Assembly: GCA_937135955.1 (NCBI GenBank)
Contig: CAKZOB010000004.1
Span: forward strand, 61,255 to 125,254
Reading direction: 5' to 3'
DNA: 64,000 nucleotides
DNA from: an uncultured Anaerolineales bacterium
GTDB taxonomy: Bacteria > Chloroflexota > Anaerolineae > Aggregatilineales > Aggregatilineaceae
In this document: piece after piece, positions 29,133 to 37,430 of the stretch
Position numbering within the stretch: the stretch's first letter is position 1
Layout: the number at the start of each line of letters is the position of its first letter
Made by a program: the position numbers and the translations under genes
Notes under the pieces: model-generated
Database searches by the model: none
The model's input: only the letters and a program-made list of their open reading frames with translations
Told to the model about the DNA's origin: nothing

Positions 29133-29350
29133 GTGAGCAAGACCTGAGCCATCTGACCTTTGAAGAAGCCTACGCGCAGCTAGAGGCAATTGTCGCGCGG
29201 CTGGAGTCCGGCGAATTGACGCTGGACGAATCGGTGATGCTCTATGAGCAGGGGCAGGCGCTGGCCCGCCATTGCAGCGACCTGCTGGACAAGGCCGAGC
29301 TGCGCGTCCGGCAGATCACCGACGACGGGACGCTCGCGCCGCTGGAGTAG
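29129..29350 (+). CDS. xseB: Exodeoxyribonuclease VII small subunit
   Basis: Small subunit of exonuclease VII, 73 residues, typical of the family: LTFEEAYAQLEAIVARLESG and TLDESVMLYEQGQAL are the conserved helical hairpin that binds several copies along the XseA arm. The ATG overlaps the kinase stop by four bases, so translation is coupled to the kinase rather than directly to xseA. A hairpin follows at 29359. Confidence 0.95.
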   Translation: MSEQDLSHLTFEEAYAQLEAIVARLESGELTLDESVMLYEQGQALARHCSDLLDKAELRVRQITDDGTLAPLE

Positions 29351-29358
29351 GCTGAACG

Positions 29359-29386
29359 GGCCATTTTCGGATTCGCGAAAATGGCC
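29359..29386 (+). terminator. Hairpin after xseB
   Basis: GGCCATTTTCG (29359-29369) and CGAAAATGGCC (29376-29386) form a perfect 11-bp stem with a six-base loop directly after xseB. No T-run follows; instead the cold-shock promoter starts two bases later. It probably ends or processes the xseA-kinase-xseB message. Confidence 0.55.
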
Positions 29387-29387
29387 A

Positions 29388-29416
29388 TTGACAGCGCCGG
29401 GGGATGGTTGTATACT
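29388..29416 (+). promoter_or_regulatory. Strong sigma-70 promoter of the cold-shock gene
   Basis: TTGACA (29388-29393), a 17-bp spacer and TATACT (29411-29416): five or six of six matches at both boxes with ideal spacing. It predicts a start near 29423 and thus a leader of about 145 bases. Confidence 0.9.
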
Positions 29417-29422
29417 TTACCT

Positions 29423-29567
29423 TCGTAGTGAAGAGGTTGTTCGTAACTCGGCAGGTGAGACCGTGCGCAACTGAATCGACTGCGCACGGTTTTTCGTTTG
29501 ACCCGCAGCAAACTCCTCTCTCTACAACCAGTATCTATCACCCTAACGAGGGAAGGAGTCCCCCAAC
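29423..29567 (+). promoter_or_regulatory. Long cold-shock leader with internal terminator
   Basis: Untranslated leader between the predicted start and the cold-shock ATG. It contains a small CTTC/GAAG hairpin near 29421-29433 and then a strong intrinsic terminator: ACCGTGCGCA (29460-29469) pairs with TGCGCACGGT (29481-29490), followed by TTTTCGTTTG. Read-through would be needed to reach the gene, whose site AAGGAG lies nine bases before the ATG. It could be a temperature-sensitive attenuator, or the first 70 bases could be a separate small RNA. Confidence 0.7.
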
Positions 29568-29783
29568 ATGTCTCAGCGAGTTACCGGTACGGTCAAGTGG
29601 TTCAACGCCCAGAAGGGCTACGGCTTCATCGCGCGCGAGAACGGCCCCGATGTCTTCGTGCATCATTCGGGCATCGTCGGCACAGGCTATCGTGAACTGC
29701 ACGAGGGCGAGCGCGTGGAATTCACCGTCACCCAGGGCCCCAAGGGCCTGCAGGCCAGCGACGTGGTTCGCCAGGACCGCTAA
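29568..29783 (+). CDS. Cold-shock domain protein (CspA family)
   Basis: Nucleic-acid chaperone of 71 residues, one cold-shock OB-fold. RNP1 (KGYGFI) and RNP2 (VFVHHS) motifs and the opening [14 protein letters not shown] are intact. It binds single-stranded RNA and DNA and loosens RNA structure. It is monocistronic: own promoter at 29388, terminator at 29810. The long leader is a feature of cold-shock genes elsewhere. Confidence 0.96.
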   Translation: MSQRVTGTVKWFNAQKGYGFIARENGPDVFVHHSGIVGTGYRELHEGERVEFTVTQGPKGLQASDVVRQDR

Positions 29784-29809
29784 CCGTTACCCTGTCGCCT
29801 AGAGCACAC

Positions 29810-29847
29810 ACGCGCCCCGCGCCACCAGCACGGGGCGCGTTGTTTTT
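29810..29847 (+). terminator. Rho-independent terminator of the cold-shock gene
   Basis: ACGCGCCCCG (29810-29819) and CGGGGCGCGT (29831-29840) form a perfect 10-bp stem, followed by TGTTTTT. It ends two bases before the 3' end of the convergent murJ gene and has no T-run in the other direction. Confidence 0.92.
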
Positions 29848-29848
29848 C

Positions 29849-31450
29849 CTACCGCCGCACGCGCTGCCAGATAGTGCGCGGGAACGCCCGCGCTTCTTCG
29901 ACGCGCAGCGCCCACGCCCCCGCCCAGAACGTCACCGCGCCGAGCGCTGTGCCGCCCAGGGCATGTCCCAGCGCCGGGCCACCAGGCCACGCCGCCAGCA
30001 ATCCCCACACGGCCAGCGCCATCCCCCCCGCCGCGACCAGCGTCCGCGCTGCGCTGCTCAACACGCGCCGATCGTCCAGCGGCCCCACTCGCCGCCGCAA
30101 TATGGCCCACAGCGCCGCGCTTTCTATGGCGGTGGAGATGGACATTGCCAGCGCCAGCCCGCCGATTGGCCCACGCTCGAATTCGGTGCTGTCCGGATAG
30201 CCCAGGGCACGGATCAGCGCCAGCGCCAGGGCGATGTTGAGCAGCATGGTCACCGTGCCCACCTTGACCGGTGTCCAGGTGTCGTGCAGCGCATAGAACG
30301 CCCGCACCAGGATTTCGAGGGCACTGTGTGCGGCCAGTCCCACACTGAACAACGCCAGCGCCCAGGCGGTGCCCGCCGTATCGCGCGCCGTCCATTCGCC
30401 GCGCTCGAAGAGTAGCGCGATCACCGGCTCGCTGAGCACGGCCAGCCCGATCCCCGCCGGAATGGACAGGAACACAACGCCGCGCAGCGCGCCGGACAGC
30501 GTGCGCCGGAAATGCTCGGTGTCGTGCTGTGCGCTGAGCGTGGATAGCGTGGGGAAGACCGCCGTGCCGACACTACGCCCGACCACACCCAGCACAGTCA
30601 TCATCAGCACAAAGGCATTCGTCAGCGCGGTCACGCTGCCTTCGACCATGCCGGAAGCCAGCGCCGTGTTCACCCAGAAGTTGACCTGCACCACGCCCAG
30701 GCCCAGCACGCGCGGCCCCATCAGCACCAGCACTTCGCGCACACCGGGGATGTGCAGACCGACCGTCGGGCGGAAGCGAAAGCGCAAACGCCACACGATC
30801 GGCAGTTGGATTCCCAGGTGCAGCAATGCACCGAGCACCGCACCCCATGCCAGCCCATGGATATTCCCCCTACGGGCCAGCACCAACGCCCCGAAGATCA
30901 GGCCGATGTTGTAGAGGCTCGGTGCCAACGCCGGTGCCAGAAAATGCTGATGCGCATTGAGCATACCCATCATCAACCCGCTGACGCCGAAGATGAGCAC
31001 GGTGGGCAGCATGATGCGCGTCAATTCAACGCTGAGCGCCTGAGTGGCAGGCGAGGCATCGGGCAGCAACACGTGCTGCACAATGGGCCGGGCCAGCACA
31101 AAAGCCACGACCACCAGCGCAGTCGCTGCAACCGCCAGCAGGCCGATCACGCCGTTGGCCAGACGCTGCGCCCCGTCGGAGTCGCCTGTAGCCAGGAAGC
31201 GTGTAAAGACGGGGATGAACGCCGAACCGAGCGCACCACCGGCGACCAGCACGAACAGCGTCTCCGGCACGCGCTGCGCAGCCATGAAAGCATCGAGCGT
31301 GGCCCCCGCGCCGAACGTTGCGTTGATCGCTGCCTGGCGCACTACGCCCAGCACGGCGCTGGCGACGAAGGCCAGCATGACCACAGACGCAGCGCGGGCG
31401 ATCTGTCGGCCAGTCAGGGCGCGGGCAGAGGTAGGGGATGAGGAGGGCAT
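29849..31450 (-). CDS. murJ: Lipid II flippase MurJ
   Basis: MVF/MviN family integral membrane protein, 533 residues with about 14 helices, that flips lipid II for peptidoglycan synthesis. Typical features: early RQAAINATFGAGATLDAFMAAQRVP segment split across helix 1-2, Arg residues of the central cavity, FIPVFTRFL, and ALEILVRAFYALHDTWTPV. The presence of this gene and two L,D-transpeptidases in the window shows a peptidoglycan wall. It is transcribed toward the cold-shock gene and appears monocistronic. Confidence 0.93.
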   Translation of the reverse strand: MPSSSPTSARALTGRQIARAASVVMLAFVASAVLGVVRQAAINATFGAGATLDAFMAAQRVPETLFVLVAGGALGSAFIPVFTRFLATGDSDGAQRLANGVIGLLAVAATALVVVAFVLARPIVQHVLLPDASPATQALSVELTRIMLPTVLIFGVSGLMMGMLNAHQHFLAPALAPSLYNIGLIFGALVLARRGNIHGLAWGAVLGALLHLGIQLPIVWRLRFRFRPTVGLHIPGVREVLVLMGPRVLGLGVVQVNFWVNTALASGMVEGSVTALTNAFVLMMTVLGVVGRSVGTAVFPTLSTLSAQHDTEHFRRTLSGALRGVVFLSIPAGIGLAVLSEPVIALLFERGEWTARDTAGTAWALALFSVGLAAHSALEILVRAFYALHDTWTPVKVGTVTMLLNIALALALIRALGYPDSTEFERGPIGGLALAMSISTAIESAALWAILRRRVGPLDDRRVLSSAARTLVAAGGMALAVWGLLAAWPGGPALGHALGGTALGAVTFWAGAWALRVEEARAFPRTIWQRVRR

Positions 31451-31576
31451 GAGCGCATCCGCTTTCTGGGGTAGAGGTACTCAACGAGGCCCAAGTATAG
31501 CAAAGCCGCACCGCCTGAGGGAAAATCAGACCCGACCCAAGAAAGCACCAGATTGGGCAAATCTCATCAACTGCCA

Positions 31577-31609
31577 GAAAAGAAACGGGCGGAGAAATTC
31601 CCCGCCCGG
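31577..31609 (-). terminator. Terminator of the M28 peptidase gene
   Basis: On the minus strand CGGGCGG and CCGCCCG (31608-31602 and 31592-31586) form a stem with a nine-base loop followed by TTTCTTTTC. It lies 22 bp after the peptidase stop codon. Confidence 0.8.
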
Positions 31610-31630
31610 CTCACCAGCACGACAATCTGG

Positions 31631-32638
31631 CTAGTCTGCCCCGGCCATCCCCGTCGCGATGGCGTAGGTCGTCGCGGCGACCAGCTCCGCTGTCATCTCC
31701 ACCTTCTCCGGCACGACGTTTTCGTACACGTCGCCTGGGGTATGCATCACGTCGCCCTCGGCGGTCTCCTGGCCCCACCAGGGGTCTTCCGCCCCGAACC
31801 ATTGCCACGCTTCGAAATAGGCCACCGGCACACCCGCCAGCACGAAAGCATAGTGATCGCTCCAGTCGCCGGTGAAACCGCCCCAGGTCTCGTCGGGCGT
31901 GGTGCCAAAGGGCAACCCCAGTTCCTCGGCCAGGTCGAGCGCCGTATCGCGCACCCACACCGGCCCGCCCTCGATCGTCGGCGCGGCCCCCTCTTCCTCC
32001 GGCCAGGTGATGACCGCCCCCGCATACACGTTGAGCGTCGTCCCCACGCCGACTGAGTCCACGTTGAGCATGGCGATCACGTTCTCCACTTCGTCGCCCA
32101 GGCTCTCGACATACACATCAGCGCCGGACGGATTGCCGCCTTCCTCAGCGCCGAAGGCGATGAAGACCAGCGTGTGCGGCGTGTCGAAATCGGCCAACGC
32201 CTGCGCCGCCGCCAGCAAGACCGCCACACCCGACGCATTGTCGCCCGCGCCGGTGCCGTCCGTCACCGAGTCCATGTGCGCGCCCACGATCACCATGCCC
32301 TCATCGCCGGGGCGCACGCCGATCACATTGCGCGAGGCCACCGGTTCACTGACCGCCCCTTCTTCGTCGGCACCGGGCGGTGTGGTCTCAAATTCCTGCA
32401 CCGTGACCTCATAGCCCCAGTCGGACAGCGCCGCGGCCACATAGTCGGCGGCGCGCGCTTCGGCCTCGCTGCCCATAGGTCGCGCCCCAATAGCCACAGA
32501 CAGAGCGCGCACGTGCGCCATCACGTCTTCGGTGTCAATGAGCGCCACGAAATCGGGCAATCCCTGTGCTACTGAGGTCTGCCACGGCAAAGCCAGGCTG
32601 CACGCCAGCGCCAAGACCAGGATCAGATTACGTTTCAT
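31631..32638 (-). CDS. Secreted M28 family zinc peptidase
   Basis: Exported aminopeptidase-type metallohydrolase of 335 residues. Signal peptide about 1-25 (ending near TSVAQG). Two-zinc ligands are visible: His and Asp in GAHMDSV and GAGDNASG, the Glu pair in GAEEGG, Asp in LNVDSVG, and His in WSDHYAF. No PDZ or PA domain. GAGGAG precedes the ATG at 32638; a GTG one codon earlier is possible. It should trim peptides outside the membrane, probably for nutrition. Confidence 0.92.
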   Translation of the reverse strand: MKRNLILVLALACSLALPWQTSVAQGLPDFVALIDTEDVMAHVRALSVAIGARPMGSEAEARAADYVAAALSDWGYEVTVQEFETTPPGADEEGAVSEPVASRNVIGVRPGDEGMVIVGAHMDSVTDGTGAGDNASGVAVLLAAAQALADFDTPHTLVFIAFGAEEGGNPSGADVYVESLGDEVENVIAMLNVDSVGVGTTLNVYAGAVITWPEEEGAAPTIEGGPVWVRDTALDLAEELGLPFGTTPDETWGGFTGDWSDHYAFVLAGVPVAYFEAWQWFGAEDPWWGQETAEGDVMHTPGDVYENVVPEKVEMTAELVAATTYAIATGMAGAD

Positions 32639-32729
32639 CACTCTGTCTCCTCAAGTTGCCTCTATACCTGTGTTTGATTATACGCGCAGCCTGGCGAAGA
32701 TCGCCCCATCAATCTGACCGAAAACGCGC

Positions 32730-33674
32730 TCAATGGACACGGGCGATGCGCTGTGCGAAACGCTCGTCCTCGGCCAGGGTGCGGCGTAGCCCTTCGCTCA
32801 GGAAGACGCGCGGCGACCAGCCCAACAACTCGCGGGCCAGGGTCAGGTCAGCGCACATGCGCGAAACGCCGCTGTCTTCCGAGGGCACGCGCAGTACATG
32901 CGCTTCCAGGCCAGTGATCGCCTCGATCTGCCGCACCAAGTCGTTGACACTCGTCTCCGTCCCGCTGCCCACATTGATCACGCGCCGATCCACGTTTGGC
33001 GCGGTCGCCGCAGCGATCAACGCCTCCACCACATCGTCTACGTAGACGAAATCGCGCGTTTGCTCGCCGGAGCCGTGCACCACCAGCGATCCACGCCCCA
33101 ACACCTGGCGCAGGAAGTGCGGGATAACCGGCGGATGCGTAACCGGCAACTGCTGCCCAGGGCCATAGGCGTTGAAGATGCGCAGACAGACGGTCTCCAC
33201 ACCCCATAGCCGCCCAATGGTACTGATGTAGTGCTCGGCGGCCAGCTTGCTAACCGCATAAGGAGAAGTGGGGTCGGGCGGCAGGTCTTCGCGCAGAGGT
33301 TGCACCGGCTGATTGCCATAGATCGCCCCTGAGGAGGCAAACACCAGCCGCCGCACGCCCACATCGCGCATGGCTTCCAGCACGCTCACCGTGCCGCCCA
33401 CGTTGACCGCGTTGTATTCGCGCGGATAGCGCACGCTCTCCGGCACACTCACCCGCGCGGCCAGATGATAGACGCACTCGACGCCTTGCAACAGCGTCCA
33501 CAGCCGGGGTTGATCGTTGACATCGCCACGCATGAAGCTGGCAGCTTGCGGCAGACGGGCCGGATCGCCCGCGCTCAGATCGTCGAGCACGCGCACGCTA
33601 TGGCCGCGCTCGATCAGTCGCCGCACCAGAGCACTACCGAGAAACCCTGCCCCACCCGTAACCAGAACTTGCAT
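32730..33674 (-). CDS. NAD-dependent sugar epimerase/dehydratase
   Basis: Extended short-chain dehydrogenase of 314 residues, similar to UDP-glucose 4-epimerases. N-terminal TGGAGFLGSAL binds NAD; the catalytic Ser lies in FASSGAIYG and the Tyr/Lys pair in YAVSKLAAEHY. GGAGGAAG precedes the ATG at 33674. It likely interconverts a nucleotide sugar for surface polysaccharide; the exact sugar cannot be told. A TATAAT at 33743-33738 may be its -10 box. Confidence 0.88.
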   Translation of the reverse strand: MQVLVTGGAGFLGSALVRRLIERGHSVRVLDDLSAGDPARLPQAASFMRGDVNDQPRLWTLLQGVECVYHLAARVSVPESVRYPREYNAVNVGGTVSVLEAMRDVGVRRLVFASSGAIYGNQPVQPLREDLPPDPTSPYAVSKLAAEHYISTIGRLWGVETVCLRIFNAYGPGQQLPVTHPPVIPHFLRQVLGRGSLVVHGSGEQTRDFVYVDDVVEALIAAATAPNVDRRVINVGSGTETSVNDLVRQIEAITGLEAHVLRVPSEDSGVSRMCADLTLARELLGWSPRVFLSEGLRRTLAEDERFAQRIARVH

Positions 33675-33813
33675 GTCTTCCTCCACCGATTTTCTACCCA
33701 CCGCTTGCCTGATGATCCCATCATGCCAGGCTCTTCTATTATAGCCGGTCGTCACAGGGTACACTTGACGCTGGGTGTATTCGCGTTTTGGGGCAAAAGT
33801 CCTGAACCGCGGA

Positions 33814-33870
33814 GGCGCAGAGGTCACAGAGAAAGGCATAGAGTCTTTCTCATTGGCTTTCCTCTGCGCC
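33814..33870. repeat. Nested inverted repeat upstream of DUF2085 gene
   Basis: Outer arms GGCGCAGAGG (33814-33823) and CCTCTGCGCC (33861-33870) enclose inner arms GAGAAAG (33829-33835) and CTTTCTC (33845-33851), giving a long two-part hairpin in the 285-bp gap between the epimerase and DUF2085 genes. The sequence just left, GAACCGCGGAGGCGCAGAGG, resembles a repeat I recall as scattered through many bacterial genomes. It could also end transcription or be a leader structure for the gene at 33960. Confidence 0.6.
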
Positions 33871-33959
33871 CTGGGCGTCTCGGTGATGAATTCTGCCCCC
33901 GAATCCGAATGCGCTCCTTGACGCTTGCATGTCTTGTAGCGCGGCTGGCAGGAAACCCC

Positions 33960-34799
33960 ATGGACTCATCGCGCCCTATCACCGCACGACACTTCCCCAC
34001 ACGCCCCTTTGGACGGCGCACCGTTGCCCTGCTGATCATCACTGCCGCGCTGATCGGCGGCGTCTGGCTGGCGCTCACGCCGTCCAGTCTGCTGGGCAAG
34101 GCCGACGCCATCGGCTACGCCGTGTGTCACCGCATCGCCGAGCGCTCCTTCCACACCCATAACCGGCCCCTGCCCCTCTGCGCGCGCTGCACGGGCGTTT
34201 ATCTGGGCGTGTGGGCGGGATTAATCTTCTTCGCCACCCGTGGACGGCTGAAAGCTGCCCGTCTACCGCGCCCGGCATTGCTGGCGACAATGCTGCTGCT
34301 GGCACTGAGTTACGCCCTGGACGGCCTGAACAGCTTCCTGAGCACGTTTGAGCGCTACACGCCGCCCTACCCGCCGCACAACACCCTGCGCCTGCTGACG
34401 GGGGCGATCTTCGGCGTCACCCTGATCACCCTTGTCTGGCCCGTCGTCAACAGCCTGCTGTGGCGCGTCCCCTCTGGCCCCGCCCCCCTGCGCTCGTGGC
34501 GCGAACTGGGGGCGCTCTACGGGCTGGCACTCGGTACAGCGGCGCTGGCCCTGCCCGACATTCCGGCGCTGCGGGCAGCACTGGGAGTCGTCAGCGCGGG
34601 CGGTGTGCTGTTCATGTTCACGTTGGTGGGCGGCGTGTTTTTTGTGGGGATCGCCCGCCGCGAAAACTCGTTCACTCGCTGGGCCGACCTGCGCGTCCCC
34701 ATCCTGGCGGGTTTGGTGATCGCCCTACTGATCATCGGCGGCATAGACACCTTGCGCTATGCCCTCACCGGCACCTGGGACGGCTTCACCCTACCCTGA
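33960..34799 (+). CDS. DUF2085 membrane protein
   Basis: Integral membrane protein of 279 residues with about seven helices. The family-defining part is near residues 55-80: CHRIAERSFHTHNRP followed by LCARCTGVYLGV, with three conserved Cys and His that may bind metal or form a redox site; function unknown. The ATG at 33960 follows AGGAAA. Its last nine bases overlap the end of the convergent DUF402 gene. Confidence 0.82.
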   Translation: MDSSRPITARHFPTRPFGRRTVALLIITAALIGGVWLALTPSSLLGKADAIGYAVCHRIAERSFHTHNRPLPLCARCTGVYLGVWAGLIFFATRGRLKAARLPRPALLATMLLLALSYALDGLNSFLSTFERYTPPYPPHNTLRLLTGAIFGVTLITLVWPVVNSLLWRVPSGPAPLRSWRELGALYGLALGTAALALPDIPALRAALGVVSAGGVLFMFTLVGGVFFVGIARRENSFTRWADLRVPILAGLVIALLIIGGIDTLRYALTGTWDGFTLP

Positions 34800-35285
34800 C
34801 TCCACTGGCTCGTGAGACGGAATGGCGTCGAAAGGGGGACGGCGGGCCGCTACCATCTCCTGCAATTCGCGTAGGGCTTGCTGCGCCTGCGCGCGCGTCG
34901 TCTCGTCGAGCGAGAGGGCGGCGAACTCGTCTTCGTCCAGCACGGTGATCGTCCCGTCAGGCGCGATGAACACATCGAGCGCCAGGTCGTCGGCGTAGAT
35001 AGCGGCTTCTTCCAGGCGGGCCGGGCGAGTGATGTTGCAATACCAGCCGGTCAGGCGATCATCGTCTACATCGTGCATTTCGAAGATGTTGTACCAGCGA
35101 TCGCTGAAGAACCACTCGACGAAGCGGTCGCCGCGTCGGAAGGTGTGATAGGCCGTGTGCAGGTCGTGCGGGCGGTTGAAACGCGCCTCCAGTCGCACCC
35201 AGGTCGCGCCCCGCTCCAGCACCCGCCCTGTGTAGCGCCATACCTCACACCCGCGGTAATCGTTCTTGATTACGGTAATCGTCAC
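34791..35285 (-). CDS. DUF402 family protein
   Basis: Protein of 164 residues with the DUF402 fold, a family that includes FomD and nucleoside tri/diphosphatases. Family traits are GWYCNITRPA and the acidic run DDLALDVFIAPDG ... LDEDEF, which would hold divalent metal. It starts with a four-base ATGA overlap with the upstream winged-helix gene, so the two are translated together. A phosphoester hydrolase role is possible, but the true substrate is unknown. Confidence 0.8.
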   Translation of the reverse strand: MTITVIKNDYRGCEVWRYTGRVLERGATWVRLEARFNRPHDLHTAYHTFRRGDRFVEWFFSDRWYNIFEMHDVDDDRLTGWYCNITRPARLEEAAIYADDLALDVFIAPDGTITVLDEDEFAALSLDETTRAQAQQALRELQEMVAARRPPFDAIPSHEPVESG

Positions 35286-36013
35286 TCAGCCCCCTCCAAC
35301 GGCAAACCTATATCCGCGCCCAGCGCCTGGAACTCCGCACACGCCGGCGTAGGGAACTCGGCCACGTTCAGGTCGAAATACATCCCGCCCAACAGCCGAC
35401 TGATCCCCCCCGTGCCCACCTCCAGCACTTCCAGCCGAAAGCGCTGTTTGCCCGCGGCCTGTGGAATCACGCGGAAACGCACCGGCCCGCTCACCCCCTG
35501 GGGCTGCAAATCCAGCAGATGGCTCTCCGGTGATACATTGCACCCGTCGGCCTGCAGGCGCAACATCAACAGCCAGGGGCCAGGCAACGGCGGTTGACCC
35601 TGGTCGGGCGGATCGAACCCTACCTGCAATGAAGACGGCGTGTCCAGCGAGAGTTCGCACGGCGTGAAGGCGGAAAGTCGCCGCACGTGAACGCGCTCCG
35701 GGCGCTGCGTCTGCGCTGGCGGCTCGCTGAGCGCCTGCTCAGTCTCCACCAACCCCCGCGCCGCCTCCCGACCGGCGGGAGTCAGCATATAATAGCCGGG
35801 TTGCGTCATGGTGGCGTAGCGCCGCGTGACCAGCGGCCGTATCCCCTTGCCAATACCAATATTCGAGAGACCGGTGACCCACATGATGTCTGCGATAGAG
35901 ACTTCTTCGTTGCCCCGCGTGGCCAGGTAACGCAGTACCGTCACCGCCTGAGGCGGTAGCCGTTCCAGATCGGACGAAATCGTCACGACTTCACCCCCTT
36001 GTCGCAGATGCAT
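35282..36013 (-). CDS. Winged-helix domain protein of unknown function
   Basis: Protein of 243 residues. Residues about 10-85 look like a MarR-type winged helix (LPPQAVTVLRYLATRG, SIADIMWVTGLSNIGIGKGI, YYMLTPAGREAARG). The rest (about 115-240) is a beta-rich domain I cannot name (LDTPSSLQVGFDPP, FRLEVLEVG). The ATG at 36013 removes an unlikely 79-residue extension. It is 70 bp after the ASCH gene on the same strand and overlaps the DUF402 gene. It may be a regulator whose C-terminal domain senses a ligand. Confidence 0.68.
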   Translation of the reverse strand: MHLRQGGEVVTISSDLERLPPQAVTVLRYLATRGNEEVSIADIMWVTGLSNIGIGKGIRPLVTRRYATMTQPGYYMLTPAGREAARGLVETEQALSEPPAQTQRPERVHVRRLSAFTPCELSLDTPSSLQVGFDPPDQGQPPLPGPWLLMLRLQADGCNVSPESHLLDLQPQGVSGPVRFRVIPQAAGKQRFRLEVLEVGTGGISRLLGGMYFDLNVAEFPTPACAEFQALGADIGLPLEGAE

Positions 36014-36083
36014 TCCTTTCCAGTTTAGCGCAGCGCTGCCTGCGACTTCAAAGGGACTGCGGTCATATTCGGCTGACTTCGGG

Positions 36084-36557
36084 TCAGGCTGGGGCGAATA
36101 GTAGCCGGAAGCGCTCGCAGACCAGCGGCATGTCTTGCGCTGGCTCGCGCCCGATCCGCGCGCACTCGCGCGAGAAGAAACGCCAATGTACTTCACGCCA
36201 ATAGGCCAGCGAGCGATCGCCCTCCCCTTCGTCGTAGGCGAACTGCGCATCTACCTGATTGTACGGGCAAACGCTCACTTCGGTGATTTCAATCACGCAC
36301 AGGGGACGGCCTTCCCAGTCGGTGACGATGGTCAGGTCGCCGGGCTGCGGCAACGGTTCGCCCTCCGCCTCATAGCTCCACAGCAGGCCACAGGTCGCCG
36401 TCTTAATGCCCCGCCGCACCAGATCGCCTAGCTCGTTGGCACATGGTTCGTTATCGCAAAAGTAGTCTGCCGGGGGCGGCTCCAGGGGCAAATGAGCGGC
36501 AGGCAGGGCGGCCCGGCAGGTCTCCCAGAAGGATTGCAACCCGGTGGAATCGGTCAT
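36084..36557 (-). CDS. ASCH domain protein
   Basis: PUA-like ASCH domain protein of 157 residues (RRGIKTATCGLLW, LTIVTDWEGRPLCVIEITEVSVCPYNQV in parts, and AYWREVHWRFF). The family is thought to bind RNA or nucleoside derivatives; some members are amidohydrolases acting on acetylcytidine. The ATG overlaps the ATPase stop by four bases (ATGA) and has GGAGAG upstream, so it is the fifth cistron of the thiamine operon by position. A direct link to thiamine is not apparent. Confidence 0.83.
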   Translation of the reverse strand: MTDSTGLQSFWETCRAALPAAHLPLEPPPADYFCDNEPCANELGDLVRRGIKTATCGLLWSYEAEGEPLPQPGDLTIVTDWEGRPLCVIEITEVSVCPYNQVDAQFAYDEGEGDRSLAYWREVHWRFFSRECARIGREPAQDMPLVCERFRLLFAPA

Positions 36558-37357
36558 TTTGTCTCTCCAGACGGCGCATGGCCGTTTGCCGCTTCGAGCG
36601 CGGCCAGCAACTCGGCCTCGTGACGGCGCAGGTCTTCGGAGAGCAACGAGATCGCCTGGCGCGGACGCGGCAGGTCTACGCGCAGTTCTTTGACGATGCG
36701 CCCCGGTCGCCCGCTGAAAACCAGCACACGGTCGGCCAGGTAAACCGCTTCCTCCACATCGTGCGTGATGAAGAGGATCGTCTTGCGGAAGCGTTCCCAC
36801 ACGCCCAGCAACCAGCGTTGCAGTTCGCGGCGGGTCAAGGCATCCAGCGCGCCGAATGGCTCGTCGAGCAACAACACTTCGCGATCGGTGAGGAAAGTCC
36901 GCAACAGCGCGGCCCGCTGCCGCATCCCGCCGGAGAGCGTCTCCGGAAAGGCGTTCTCGAACCCTTCCAGGCCGAAGAGCGGCAGCAATTCGCGGGCGCG
37001 ACGGCGGGCTTCGCGCCGCGAACGCCCGTCCAGTTCCGGGCCGAGGATGACGTTGTTGAGCACAGTGCGCCAGGGCAACAACAGGTCGCGCTGCGGCATG
37101 TAGCCTACCCGCCCGGCACGCCGCCGGACGACACCGCATTCCAGCACGATCTCGCCCTCGTCCGGTTCGGTCAGGCCGGTGATGATGTTGAACAACGTGC
37201 TCTTGCCGCTGCCGCTCGGCCCAATGATAGTGATGAACTCGCCTGGATAAGCGGCAAAACTGACGCGGTCGAGCGCGTGCACGATCTGCCCGCCATCGCG
37301 AAAGGTCTTGCTCACGCCCCGCACTTCCAGACAGGGCACACGAGGTTCAGGGGTCAT
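36554..37357 (-). CDS. ABC transporter ATPase for thiamine precursor
   Basis: Nitrate/sulfonate/thiamine-precursor type ATPase of 267 residues. Walker A GPSGSGKST, Q-loop MPQRD, signature LSGGMRQRAALLRTFL, Walker B VLLLDEP and the switch His in ITHDVEEA are intact. The ATG at 37357 is preferred, because the upstream part of the frame overlaps the binding-protein gene. It powers the permease at 38589. Role follows from the TPP riboswitch and NMT1-type binding protein. Confidence 0.9.
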   Translation of the reverse strand: MTPEPRVPCLEVRGVSKTFRDGGQIVHALDRVSFAAYPGEFITIIGPSGSGKSTLFNIITGLTEPDEGEIVLECGVVRRRAGRVGYMPQRDLLLPWRTVLNNVILGPELDGRSRREARRRARELLPLFGLEGFENAFPETLSGGMRQRAALLRTFLTDREVLLLDEPFGALDALTRRELQRWLLGVWERFRKTILFITHDVEEAVYLADRVLVFSGRPGRIVKELRVDLPRPRQAISLLSEDLRRHEAELLAALEAANGHAPSGETK

Positions 37358-37430
37358 GATGGTTGGGCTGGCAGGGGCGGCAGAAACCGGAATCTCATCG
37401 CCGCCTCCCAGACCAGCGCTCCTCTCTGTC

